From Propionibacteriaceae bacterium (lineage in GTDB: Bacteria > Actinomycetota > Actinomycetes > Propionibacteriales > Propionibacteriaceae), in NCBI GenBank assembly GCA_009781325.1, contig WQYJ01000019.1:1-16070 (forward strand): a stretch of 16,070 nucleotides of DNA, given 5' to 3'. Positions 7,347 through 14,806 of the stretch are shown in pieces. The notes beneath the pieces are model-generated. The model was not told where the DNA came from. It worked only from the letters and a program-made list of their open reading frames with translations, and searched no databases. A program made the position numbers and the translations under genes. How positions within the stretch are numbered: the first letter of the stretch is position 1; each line of letters begins with the position of its first letter.

Positions 7347-8507
7347 ATGACCCGGTTGCGCGTGTTGGTCCCCACTGGCATTGTCAGGTGGGCTGTGACG
7401 CGCTCTGGGAAAGATTGGGATTCCATGGCTAACACTCATAAGTGGTTGCAGGACAAGAGTCTCGATGGAACCGTTAATCCAACCCTGCCGCAGCTAACGA
7501 AGTTTTCGGAAGAAACCTACACTCCATTTGGTTACTTTTTTCTTGATGAAGCACCTGAGGAACCAGTGCCGATTCCTGATTTTCGTACCTTAGCTGGCAC
7601 CGAAAACGAGCGCCCCTCAGGCAACTTGCTCACCACCATCTACCACTGTCAGACCTGTCAGGATTGGTACCGCGATTATCGTTTGAGAATGGGTGAAGAG
7701 CCGCTCGAGTTTGTTGGAGCAGGAGCAGGTCAGTCTGTTCATGATGTGGCGAAGCTGATACGGAATACGCTTGGGCTGGATCTAAACGATCGTTCTGGTA
7801 TGGGCCGAGGTGTTGACTTCCAAAGACAAGTTCTTGACAGAATTGAAGACTTGGGAGTGCTCGTCCAAGTCAATGGAGTTGTTGGAAATAACACTCATCG
7901 AAAACTGAGTGTTGATGAGTTTCGGGGTTTCGCATTATCCGACGACATTGCCCCGCTGATCTTCATTAATGGGCAGGATTCCAAAGCTGCCCAACTCTTC
8001 ACCGCTATCCATGAACTAGCACACATATACGTAGGAGAAACTGCGCTTTCTGACGCTCCACTTGACAGGCTTCCCAACAACCAAGAGCTCTGGTGCAACC
8101 AAGTGGCTGCCGAAGTCCTAGTCCCTCATGCTGCCCTAGAGCAACGTTTTACCGGAGATCTGAGCATTTCTGCGATTGATAGCCTTTCCACACTTTTCCG
8201 AATCAGCTCGTTGGTAGTCCTTAACCAACTGTTCAACTGTGATCTGGTGTCATGGAGTGAATACAAACCTCGCTACGACGAGGAAGTGGTGCGAGTTCAG
8301 GAATGGGTGGACAACAACGCAAAAAGAACCCAGAAAGGTGGGCACTTTTACCACACACAAGGCCGCCGATTCGGTATCGATTTCCGCCGAGCGGTTGTTT
8401 CCGACACCCTCGCTGGACAAACACAATTCACTGATGCTGCAAGATTGCTAGGGACGAAGAACGTAGCCACGGTGATGTCAACCGCAGCAGAGCTGGGGAT
8501 AACCTAA
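7347..8507 (+). CDS. ImmA/IrrE-family metallopeptidase with degenerate XRE-like N-terminus
   Basis: This 386-residue protein has a zinc-peptidase motif H-E-L-A-H at residues 222-226 and a likely third ligand, E256, in the following helix (QVAAEVLVP). This is the arrangement of the ImmA/IrrE (COG2856) family, whose members cleave repressors or antitoxins. The first 60 residues (RWAVTRSGKDW, then PTLPQLTKFS) resemble a worn XRE-type domain. F-G-Y-F-F-L and P-I-P-D-F-R-T motifs typical of this subfamily follow. The tail (about 310-386, TDAARLLG) resembles a terminal helical domain. It starts at ATG 7347 with AAAAGGA upstream. Its stop overlaps the next gene by one base (TAATG), so it is coupled to the PIN-like gene. 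Such pairs behave like toxin-antitoxin modules, with this member as the likely antitoxin or regulator. That role is inferred. Confidence 0.88.
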   Translation: MTRLRVLVPTGIVRWAVTRSGKDWDSMANTHKWLQDKSLDGTVNPTLPQLTKFSEETYTPFGYFFLDEAPEEPVPIPDFRTLAGTENERPSGNLLTTIYHCQTCQDWYRDYRLRMGEEPLEFVGAGAGQSVHDVAKLIRNTLGLDLNDRSGMGRGVDFQRQVLDRIEDLGVLVQVNGVVGNNTHRKLSVDEFRGFALSDDIAPLIFINGQDSKAAQLFTAIHELAHIYVGETALSDAPLDRLPNNQELWCNQVAAEVLVPHAALEQRFTGDLSISAIDSLSTLFRISSLVVLNQLFNCDLVSWSEYKPRYDEEVVRVQEWVDNNAKRTQKGGHFYHTQGRRFGIDFRRAVVSDTLAGQTQFTDAARLLGTKNVATVMSTAAELGIT

Positions 8508-9061
8508 TGTTCATTCTTGATTCAGATGTCTTCCTGGCCGCAAAGAACGTCCATTATCCGCAGGACACAATGCCAGGCTACTGGGAGTGGATTGTTCGGA
8601 GTTGGCATGCAGGACTGGTGGCTAGCATCGTTCCAGTCATGAAGGAAATAGTTGTAGATGGTGAACTGTCTGGATGGGTGAAACAGAATGCCGGATTATT
8701 CACTCACATTGATGCAGCTACGCTTCAGGCTCAGAGAGGTGTGTCGAAATGGGCCATGACCCGGGTTCACGAGGGTGTCAAGTCCGACAAAGTTGATGAG
8801 TTTCTAGACGGAGCCGATTCTCTACTAGTGGCTTTCTGTCTAGCACACGGACATCAGTTGGTGACCTATGAACAATCTGCGCCTGAGGCAAAGAATGGAA
8901 TCAAGCTTCCAGATGCCTGTGCAAACTTTGGCGTCGAGTATAAAAGACCTCATCAGGTTTTTCGCGATAGCCTAGCTATGTTGGTTCTGAGTCCCCAGTT
9001 ACGGGACAAAGAGAAGAGAGAGTCAAGCGATCAATCAGATAATGATAAGGATCTTGAATGA
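8507..9061 (+). CDS. DUF4411 family protein, PIN-like nuclease (probable toxin)
   Basis: This 184-residue protein begins M-F-I-L-D-S-D-V-F, the first acidic strand of PIN-fold RNases. Further acidic residues fit the PIN pattern: E47 (K-E-I), D104 (G-A-D-S) and D136 (L-P-D-A-C). The overall sequence matches the DUF4411 group, small PIN-like proteins commonly encoded right after an ImmA/IrrE-type gene. PIN toxins such as VapC cut tRNA or rRNA at a magnesium site, but the target here is unknown. It overlaps the metallopeptidase stop by one base and therefore depends on that gene for translation. The last 20 residues are charged and low-complexity. The next gene is hsdR, 132 bp downstream behind a probable operator. 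The toxin role follows from family and arrangement, not from a motif unique to toxins. Confidence 0.85.
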   Translation: MFILDSDVFLAAKNVHYPQDTMPGYWEWIVRSWHAGLVASIVPVMKEIVVDGELSGWVKQNAGLFTHIDAATLQAQRGVSKWAMTRVHEGVKSDKVDEFLDGADSLLVAFCLAHGHQLVTYEQSAPEAKNGIKLPDACANFGVEYKRPHQVFRDSLAMLVLSPQLRDKEKRESSDQSDNDKDLE

Positions 9062-9065
9062 GCAG

Positions 9066-9181
9066 AATTTGCGTGACTGTTGCGTGATAGAAATGGCTCA
9101 TTTTTGGTTCAAAAGGTTTGAAATTGACTCATTTCAAGCAAAAATAGCTCCAAGATTTGCGTGATGGTTGCTTGACAGAAA
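9066..9181 (+). promoter_or_regulatory. Probable operator/promoter region of hsdR: four TTGCGTGA-type boxes in helical phase
   Basis: Two 28-bp direct repeats (9066-9093 and 9154-9181, 23 of 28 identical) each contain two boxes 11 bp apart. The boxes are TTGCGTGA at 9069 and 9080, then TTGCGTGA at 9157 and TTGCTTGA at 9168. The copies are 88 bp apart, eight times 11, so all boxes face the same side of the helix. Between them lie small palindromes (TTCAAA..TTTGAA near 9109-9123, GAAAT..ATTTC near 9120-9135). The downstream copy ends 12 bp before the hsdR start codon. This arrangement suggests cooperative or looping repression. The HigA-like protein or the metallopeptidase is the obvious candidate binder, but this is untested. 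Confidence 0.6.
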
Positions 9182-9193
9182 GGTGCAGTTGAG

Positions 9194-12151
9194 ATGCCGC
9201 GACACTTAGACGAAGAGTCGTTGGAGGCTCTGATCGTTGAGCAGATGACTGCCGATGGGGTGGGGTGGAACCAGGGTGATCCTCAGGACTTTGACCCATC
9301 GTACTGCCTCAGCCTTCCGGAGTTGGCTCGTTTCTTGAAGATGACTCAGCCTGTGGTGGCTACCAGTGTGGGGATTGCTAGGGATGGGTCCTGGCCTAGC
9401 AGCGAGGCTCGGACGAAGTTCTTGCATCGTCTCGAAGGCGAGATTACGAAGAACGGTGTTGTTCACGTGCTGCGCAAGGGATTCGGACATCAGGCTCTTT
9501 CTCAGATTGACTTCTACTATCCGATCCCGACTCAAGGCAATGTCCGGGCGGCTGAACAGCATCAGGCCAATCAGTTCACGATCACCCAGCAGGTTCATTT
9601 CTCACCGGTGAACAGGGCTCTGTCGATTGACCTTGTGGCTTTCATCAACGGTATTCCGGTGGTGACCTTTGAGCTAAAAAACTGGATCACCAAGCAGACT
9701 GTTGAAGATGCAGTTCAGCAATACAAGACCGACCGCAGCCCCAAAGAACTGCTCTTCCAGATGGGCCGGTGTATTGCTCACTTTGCAGTCGATGACAAGC
9801 AGGTGAAGTTCTGTACGACACTAGCCGGGCAGCAGTCATGGTTCCTGCCCTTTGACCAGGGATACAACGACGGTGCCGGAAACCCTGTGAATCCAGATGG
9901 AGTGATGACGGACTACCTGTGGAAACAGATTCTTGCTCCGCAGTCACTAAGCGACATCATCGAGAACTACGCTCAAATCCTGACCGAGAAGGATCTGAGG
10001 ACCGGAAAGAAGTCCTCAAAAGCGATCTTCCCGCGCTACCACCAACTTGATGTCGTACGGAAGCTGCTGGCAGACATCTCAAGCAACGGAGTTGGGCGTC
10101 GCTACTTGATTCAGCACTCAGCCGGGTCTGGCAAGTCGAACTCTATTGCCTGGCTTGCACGCCAATTGACCGAAGTGAAGTACGCCGGTGAGTTGGCTGT
10201 TGATTCTGTGCTTGTGGTGACTGACCGCGTCGTACTCGACAACCAAATCTCAGCGACGATTAAGGGCTTCACCCAAGTGGGTTCCACGGTAGCGCACGCT
10301 GGCCACTCCTCCGAGCTGCGAGAAGCGATTGAGGCGGGCAAGCGGATCATCATCACCACTGTTCAAAAGTTTCCCTACATCGTCGACAGTATCGGAAACG
10401 AACATCGCGACCGTAAGTTCGCTGTCATCATTGACGAGGCTCATTCCTCGCAGTCTGGGAAAGCTGCAGCTGCCTTGGCTGGAGCACTGTCAACTGCTGG
10501 GGCACAGGACGATCAGGAAGACCCTGAGGACATCATCGCCCGCTTGGCAGAACAACGGAAGCTGCCGCCTAATGCCGCCTACTTCGCGTTCACAGCGACA
10601 CCGAAGAACAAGACCCTAGAGCTGTTCGGTCAATCGGTTCCTGGGCTTGAGGCGAAGAAGCCCTTCCATGCGTACTCCATGAAGCAGGCTATCGAGGAGG
10701 GCTTCATTCTCGATGTGCTAGCCCACTTTGTGTACGTCGATAGCTACTACAAGCTGATGAAGACCATCGACGAAGATCCGCAATTCGACGCGAAGAAGGC
10801 AGCTTCCAAGCTGCGGCGCTATGTTGAAGGACATGAGACCGCTGTGCGGCGCAAGGCTGAAATCATGGTTGACCACTTCCATGAACAGGTCATCGCAAAG
10901 AAAAAGATCGGCGGTCAGGCGCGAGCCATGGTGGTGACTGATTCCATCGCCCGAGCCATCGACTACTACACCGTGATTCGTGACTATCTTGTCGAGCGCG
11001 GATCGCCCTACAAGGCCATCGTCGCCTTCTCTGACTTTGATCGTGATGGGGTGACGGTCACGGAAGCTCAATACAACGGTTTCCCCGGAAAAGACATCCC
11101 CGAGCGCATCCGCGAAGACCCGTACCGCTTCTTGATTGCCGCAGACAAATACCAGACTGGGTATGACGAACCGCTGCTCCACACGATGTATGTGGATAAG
11201 CATCTCTCGGGTGTCAAGGCTGTTCAGACTCTGTCGCGGTTGAATCGCGCTATGCAGGGCAAGAGGGATGTGATGGTGTTGGACTTCGCCAACAAGCCTG
11301 AAGACATTGAGGCCTCTTTCGCACCTTACTACCGTACGACTGTTCTCTCGGGTGATACTGACCCCGATAAGCTCCACACCTTGCAGGCGGATCTGGCTGG
11401 GTTTGGTGTTTACACTCCCGAGATGGTTGAACACTTTGTGGGGCTCCTGCTCTCGGGTGCTAACCGTGATCAGCTTGATCCGATCTTGGACAGGTCCGTG
11501 GCGGAGTACACCGACTCAGAGATGAGCGAGGACGAACAGGTTGAGTTCAAGTCCAAGGCCAAGTCCTTCGTACGTACCTATAGCTTCCTGTCGCTCGTAC
11601 TTCCATTCACCAACACAGGGTGGGAGAAACTGTCGATGTTCTTGGGCTTCCTGATTCCGAAGCTGCCTGCTCCTCGGGAGGATGATTTCTCAGCTGGAAT
11701 TCTTGATGCCATCGACATGGAGTCTTACCGCATTGAGAAGAGAGAAGAGATCCGAATTGGGTTAGCTGATGAAGACGGTCAGATTGAACCGGTTCCAATT
11801 GGCTCCGGCGGCGGCAAGTTGGAGCCTGATATGACTCCCCTGTCCGTGATCATCACTGAGTTCAATAACCTCTGGGGTGATATTCCTTGGGAGGACCCGG
11901 ACAGAGTCCTCAAGCGTATTACTGAGGAGATTCCGAAGAAAGTGCTGCTTGATAAACACTATGTCAACGCAATGGCAAACAATGACGAAACAAACGCTCG
12001 TATAGCTTTGACAGCCGCTCTTAGCACAGTGATGGTCGATATGCTCGCCGACGAGACCCAATTGTTCAAATACTTCGCCGACAATCAGGAGTTCAAGCAC
12101 TGGTTGACGGGGGTCGTCTTCCGCAGCACATACGACAAGAAGTCAGCCTAG
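9194..12151 (+). CDS. hsdR: Type I restriction enzyme motor/endonuclease subunit HsdR
   Basis: HsdR joins the M2S complex, pumps DNA with ATP and cuts it when translocation stalls. The 985-residue protein has an N-terminal nuclease domain with the D..E-x-K signature (D146 in S-I-D-L-V, E160 and K162 in F-E-L-K-N). A superfamily-2 helicase core follows, with Walker A G-S-G-K-S (311-315), DEAH box (414-417), T-A-T-P (467-470) and motif VI Q-T-L-S-R-L-N-R (678-685). A C-terminal helical part binds HsdM. All motifs are intact and the length is normal. The start at 9194 has AAAGGTG about 8 nt upstream, overlapping the last operator box. It is separated from hsdS by the inserted HigA-like/metallopeptidase/PIN genes and probably has its own promoter. 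With HsdM broken it should have no core complex to work with. Confidence 0.95.
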   Translation: MPRHLDEESLEALIVEQMTADGVGWNQGDPQDFDPSYCLSLPELARFLKMTQPVVATSVGIARDGSWPSSEARTKFLHRLEGEITKNGVVHVLRKGFGHQALSQIDFYYPIPTQGNVRAAEQHQANQFTITQQVHFSPVNRALSIDLVAFINGIPVVTFELKNWITKQTVEDAVQQYKTDRSPKELLFQMGRCIAHFAVDDKQVKFCTTLAGQQSWFLPFDQGYNDGAGNPVNPDGVMTDYLWKQILAPQSLSDIIENYAQILTEKDLRTGKKSSKAIFPRYHQLDVVRKLLADISSNGVGRRYLIQHSAGSGKSNSIAWLARQLTEVKYAGELAVDSVLVVTDRVVLDNQISATIKGFTQVGSTVAHAGHSSELREAIEAGKRIIITTVQKFPYIVDSIGNEHRDRKFAVIIDEAHSSQSGKAAAALAGALSTAGAQDDQEDPEDIIARLAEQRKLPPNAAYFAFTATPKNKTLELFGQSVPGLEAKKPFHAYSMKQAIEEGFILDVLAHFVYVDSYYKLMKTIDEDPQFDAKKAASKLRRYVEGHETAVRRKAEIMVDHFHEQVIAKKKIGGQARAMVVTDSIARAIDYYTVIRDYLVERGSPYKAIVAFSDFDRDGVTVTEAQYNGFPGKDIPERIREDPYRFLIAADKYQTGYDEPLLHTMYVDKHLSGVKAVQTLSRLNRAMQGKRDVMVLDFANKPEDIEASFAPYYRTTVLSGDTDPDKLHTLQADLAGFGVYTPEMVEHFVGLLLSGANRDQLDPILDRSVAEYTDSEMSEDEQVEFKSKAKSFVRTYSFLSLVLPFTNTGWEKLSMFLGFLIPKLPAPREDDFSAGILDAIDMESYRIEKREEIRIGLADEDGQIEPVPIGSGGGKLEPDMTPLSVIITEFNNLWGDIPWEDPDRVLKRITEEIPKKVLLDKHYVNAMANNDETNARIALTAALSTVMVDMLADETQLFKYFADNQEFKHWLTGVVFRSTYDKKSA

Positions 12152-12207
12152 CCTCCTAATTCCACATGAGCTCCCGCTTACAGCGATAGGCGGCAAGGGT
12201 TCAAGCT

Positions 12208-13596
12208 TCAGCCCTTGGCAGTCTCAGGGGATACTGACTTGTCATCAGCCACAGGTGCGCGCAACTCATCGGGGACCTTGAAGCCGCGGGAGTCGGTCAT
12301 CCCCTTCTCGCGCTGGAAGCGGTTGATCCACTCGCGCTCGATCGGGCCGGTGTAGACCTGACGCGGACGGTAGATCTTCTGACTCGGGTTGTCGTAGATT
12401 TCCTTCCAGTTGGCGATCCAACCAGGCACGCGCCCCATCGCGAACAAAACCGTGAACATCTCCACTGGGATACCCAACGCAGTCAGGATGATCCCGGAAT
12501 AGAAGTCCACATTCGGATAGAGCTTGCGCTCAACGAAGTAATCATCGGCCAGAGCAGCCGCTTCAAGTTCGCGGGCGATATCGAGGCGCCGGTCGTTGAT
12601 CTTCAGTGAGTTCAGCAGAGTATCGCAGGCACCCTTAAGCAACTGGGCCCGAGGATCAAAATTACGATAAACCCGATGCCCGAAGCCCATCAACCGGATT
12701 CCCTCCGAGCGATCCTTGACCTTCGCCAGGTAGTCCTTCGGCGAAATCCCAGTCGCCTTCATATAGGTCAGCATCTCCATAACAGCCTGATTCGCGCCGC
12801 CGTGAAGACGGCCCCACAGCGCACACACCCCGGCAGCCGCCGACGCATAGAGATTCGCCTGACCCGAGGCGACCATACGTACGGTTGAGGTCGAGCAGTT
12901 CTGCTCATGGTCAGCATGGAGCAGGAAGAACAGATTCAAAGCAGCCGTCGCCTCAGCAGAGGGCACGTACTCGCGATGCGGCTTGGAGAACATCATGTGC
13001 AGGAAATTCTCGACATACCGCAGGTCATAACGAGGATACATAATCGGCTCACCGATCGACGACTTGTACGCCGCCGCCGCGATAGTACGTACCTTCGACA
13101 GCAAAGCCGCGCTCACACGCTCAAACTCCTCCTCGTCGTCAATGATCAGCCCAGGCAGATCATAGGTCTGCAAGGCGTTGATCATCGCCGACAGAATCGA
13201 CATCGGGTGAGCATGGACCGGGAATCCCGCAAAGTGACGTCGGAAATCCTCAGGAAGTGCGGAGTTTTCAGTCAGCAGATCGGAGAAGTGAGTACGCTGC
13301 TCAGGCAGTGGCAACTCCCCCCAGATCAGAAGCTGCGCAGTTTCAACGAAGGAACAGTGCTTGGCCAGATCCTCGACACGATACCCGCGATAACGCAGAA
13401 TCCCCTTCTCCCCATCGATGAAGGTGATCGCCGACTTGCAGGACCCCGTATTCATGTATCCATCGTCGAGGGTGATGTAACCGGTCTCGGCGCGCAGGCG
13501 CGAGATGTCAACAGAGCGCTCACCTTCGGATCCGGTGAAGACAGGAAGAGTGATTTCTCTTCCGTTCGGCAAAGTGAGGGTTGCGGTTTCAGGCAT
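12208..13596 (-). CDS. gltA: Citrate synthase (type II, GltA)
   Basis: Citrate synthase condenses oxaloacetate with acetyl-CoA, the entry step of the citric acid cycle in the cytoplasm. The 462-residue protein carries the full active site: H265 in L-H-G-G-A-N, H307 in G-F-G-H-R-V-Y and D364 in Y-P-N-V-D-F-Y. It also has the H-A-D-H-E-Q-N-x-S-T-S-T-V signature at 227-239 and the N-terminal extension of the hexameric, NADH-sensitive type II enzymes. The start at 13596 has a near-perfect AGGAGG. The frame extends 16 codons further upstream without support. It is convergent with hsdR, with stops 56 bp apart and no clear terminator between. It lies downstream of ppgK on the same strand but has a candidate promoter of its own and a leader of about 90 nt. 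Confidence 0.96.
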   Translation of the reverse strand: MPETATLTLPNGREITLPVFTGSEGERSVDISRLRAETGYITLDDGYMNTGSCKSAITFIDGEKGILRYRGYRVEDLAKHCSFVETAQLLIWGELPLPEQRTHFSDLLTENSALPEDFRRHFAGFPVHAHPMSILSAMINALQTYDLPGLIIDDEEEFERVSAALLSKVRTIAAAAYKSSIGEPIMYPRYDLRYVENFLHMMFSKPHREYVPSAEATAALNLFFLLHADHEQNCSTSTVRMVASGQANLYASAAAGVCALWGRLHGGANQAVMEMLTYMKATGISPKDYLAKVKDRSEGIRLMGFGHRVYRNFDPRAQLLKGACDTLLNSLKINDRRLDIARELEAAALADDYFVERKLYPNVDFYSGIILTALGIPVEMFTVLFAMGRVPGWIANWKEIYDNPSQKIYRPRQVYTGPIEREWINRFQREKGMTDSRGFKVPDELRAPVADDKSVSPETAKG

Positions 13597-13628
13597 CTTT
13601 CCTCCTAGGGTAAAACTGCGGTGATACA

Positions 13629-13677
13629 AACCGGGACTCTTCAATGACTACCCACCGTTTCTGGGGTCCTCCCGGTT
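13629..13677 (-). other. Inverted repeat in the gltA leader
   Basis: AACCGGGA (13629-13636) and TCCCGGTT (13670-13677) are perfect 8-bp complements around a 33-nt loop, inside the predicted 5' leader of gltA and 33 nt from its start codon. It could be a leader stem or a protein site. No known riboswitch pattern was recognised. Confidence 0.35.
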
Positions 13678-13689
13678 CGGCAATCCTTG

Positions 13690-13723
13690 CCACGATAATA
13701 TCGTGATGGAGCCACTTAGTGAA
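13690..13723 (-). promoter_or_regulatory. Probable gltA promoter with palindromic operator over the -10
   Basis: On the minus strand TTCACT (13723-13718) and TATTAT (13700-13695) are spaced by 17 bp, a plausible -35/-10 pair. The -10 lies in the centre of a perfect palindrome CACGATAATATCGTG (13691-13705, 7-bp arms). A repressor bound there would block transcription. The site lies between the ppgK stop and gltA, implying separate control of citrate synthase. I do not recognise it as a known binding motif. Confidence 0.5.
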
Positions 13724-13735
13724 TATTGCAGTTTT

Positions 13736-14506
13736 TTAGGCCCCTGCGGATATCGCTGTTGTCGGCGTTGAAACGGAGTACGCCGCGGCGCCAACGATGC
13801 CAGCGCTATTGCGCAGACGAGCAGGCACAATGGGAGTATTTAGCGACAACAGCGGCAGGAACTTATCAGGATTTCGGCTGACACCACCCCCGACAACGAA
13901 CAAATCTGGGGAGAACAGGGACTCTAAGGTTCTGTAATACTTCTGGAGTCTCTTCGCGTACGCTTCCCAGGTGAGATCCTCGCGGGTGCGTACCCCAGCA
14001 GCAGCTCGCTTTTCAGCGGCAAAGCCATCGATCTCGACGTGACCGAGCTCCGAGTTCGGAATGAGTACGCCGTTGTAGATCATCGCAGAGCCGATCCCCG
14101 TACCCAAAGTGGTAACGATCACCAAACCAGATTTGTCCTTGGCCGAACCGTAATAGAGTTCAGCCAGACCGGCAGCATCGGCATCGTTGATGAGACTGAT
14201 GGGGCGTCCAAGCACATCAGCTAAGACGTCCGCAGCCGGATAGTTGATCCACTTCTTGTCGATATTGGCCGCACTTCGGGTCATTCCAGCCGAGACAACA
14301 CAGGGAAGAGCGATCCCCACTTCCAGGTCATTGTCAGTGAAGGACGACAGAATCTGGGCAGCAACCTTCGCAACAGCCTTCGGGGTCGAAGGCTGTGGGG
14401 TGGGGATTCGTACCCGTTCTGCTGTTAGTTCTCCAGTATCGAGGTTTACAGGCGCACCCTTGATCCCCGAGCCGCCAATATCAATGCCGAAAGCAAATGC
14501 GCTCAT
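13736..14506 (-). CDS. ppgK: Polyphosphate glucokinase (ROK family)
   Basis: PpgK phosphorylates glucose to glucose-6-phosphate using inorganic polyphosphate, and often ATP, in the cytoplasm of actinobacteria. The 256-residue protein has the phosphate loop D-I-G-G-S-G-I-K-G-A (9-18), then the R-I-P-T-P-x-P-S-T-P segment typical of PpgK. The catalytic Asp is D108 in I-N-D-A-D, followed by T-L-G-T-G-I-G-S-A (133-141) and S-E-L-G-H-V-E-I (152-159). Length and motifs match the family. The ATG at 14506 is the only sensible start, but its AGGAGG lies 18 nt upstream. The intervening four-codon ORF ends in ATGA overlapping this start. It follows the DUF1707 gene by 34 nt and precedes gltA on the same strand, a glucose-to-TCA-cycle grouping. 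A generic ROK glucokinase is the alternative. Confidence 0.88.
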   Translation of the reverse strand: MSAFAFGIDIGGSGIKGAPVNLDTGELTAERVRIPTPQPSTPKAVAKVAAQILSSFTDNDLEVGIALPCVVSAGMTRSAANIDKKWINYPAADVLADVLGRPISLINDADAAGLAELYYGSAKDKSGLVIVTTLGTGIGSAMIYNGVLIPNSELGHVEIDGFAAEKRAAAGVRTREDLTWEAYAKRLQKYYRTLESLFSPDLFVVGGGVSRNPDKFLPLLSLNTPIVPARLRNSAGIVGAAAYSVSTPTTAISAGA

Positions 14507-14517
14507 GGGGAAAGCAT
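14503..14517 (-). promoter_or_regulatory. Four-codon leader mini-ORF coupled to ppgK
   Basis: ATGCTTTCCCCATGA encodes M-L-S-P and stops as ATGA over the ppgK start codon. The only good Shine-Dalgarno (AGGAGG) is 7 nt from this mini-ORF's ATG and 18 nt from that of ppgK. Ribosomes are therefore expected to begin here and re-initiate at ppgK. No in-frame start for ppgK exists closer to the ribosome site. Confidence 0.5.
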
Positions 14518-14540
14518 AGCGTGACCTCCTCTTAGGTCTG

Positions 14541-14735
14541 CTATGCCATCAAGTCTCGTGTGATGACGACGAGGTCGTCAAAGTATTGTGCGAGGTAGAC
14601 CTGGCTCATCCGGGTGGATAGATCGAAGGCTGTCAGCCGACCATCGGCATGAGCAGCAGTCAGAAGGTTAGCCACCAGTTGGCGATCGGACTCACGGATC
14701 GGTCGATCACCACCGTAGAGCGGGCCTACATCCAT
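14541..14735 (-). CDS. DUF1707 domain small protein
   Basis: This 64-residue protein matches the DUF1707 (SHOCT-like) domain common in actinobacteria: an R-E-S-D-R-Q-L-V-A-N-L-L start, A-H-A-D-G-R-L in the middle, then D-L-S-T-R-M with an aromatic-rich end. Such domains usually sit at the N-terminus of small membrane or cytoplasmic proteins and their biochemical role is unknown. Here no membrane segment follows, so it stands alone. The start at 14735 has GGAG 5 nt upstream. An ATG five codons earlier (14750) is an alternative with a poorer site. It lies just upstream of ppgK, probably in the same transcript, and divergent from ileS. Confidence 0.75.
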   Translation of the reverse strand: MDVGPLYGGDRPIRESDRQLVANLLTAAHADGRLTAFDLSTRMSQVYLAQYFDDLVVITRDLMA

Positions 14736-14760
14736 AGGTTCTCCAGACATATTTCCAGGG

Positions 14761-14788
14761 TACCGGATAAGGCAAGGATCGTCCGGTA
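14761..14788 (-). promoter_or_regulatory. Inverted repeat upstream of the DUF1707 gene
   Basis: TACCGGA (14761-14767) and TCCGGTA (14782-14788) are perfect 7-bp complements separated by 14 bp, just upstream of the DUF1707 start. It could be an operator or a leader stem. No T run follows it on either side that would make it a terminator, and no clear -35/-10 pair was found beside it. Confidence 0.35.
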
Positions 14789-14806
14789 TTAACCTGATAT
14801 ATAACG

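Noticed and set aside
12152..12207. Bidirectional terminator between hsdR and gltA
   Set aside because: Weak symmetric stretches (CCGC..GGCGG and GGG..CCC around AAGCTT) lack a stable stem and T run.
12907..13608. Plus-strand open frame of 233 residues over gltA
   Set aside because: It is antisense to a clear citrate synthase. The translation shows no domain and there is no ribosome site.
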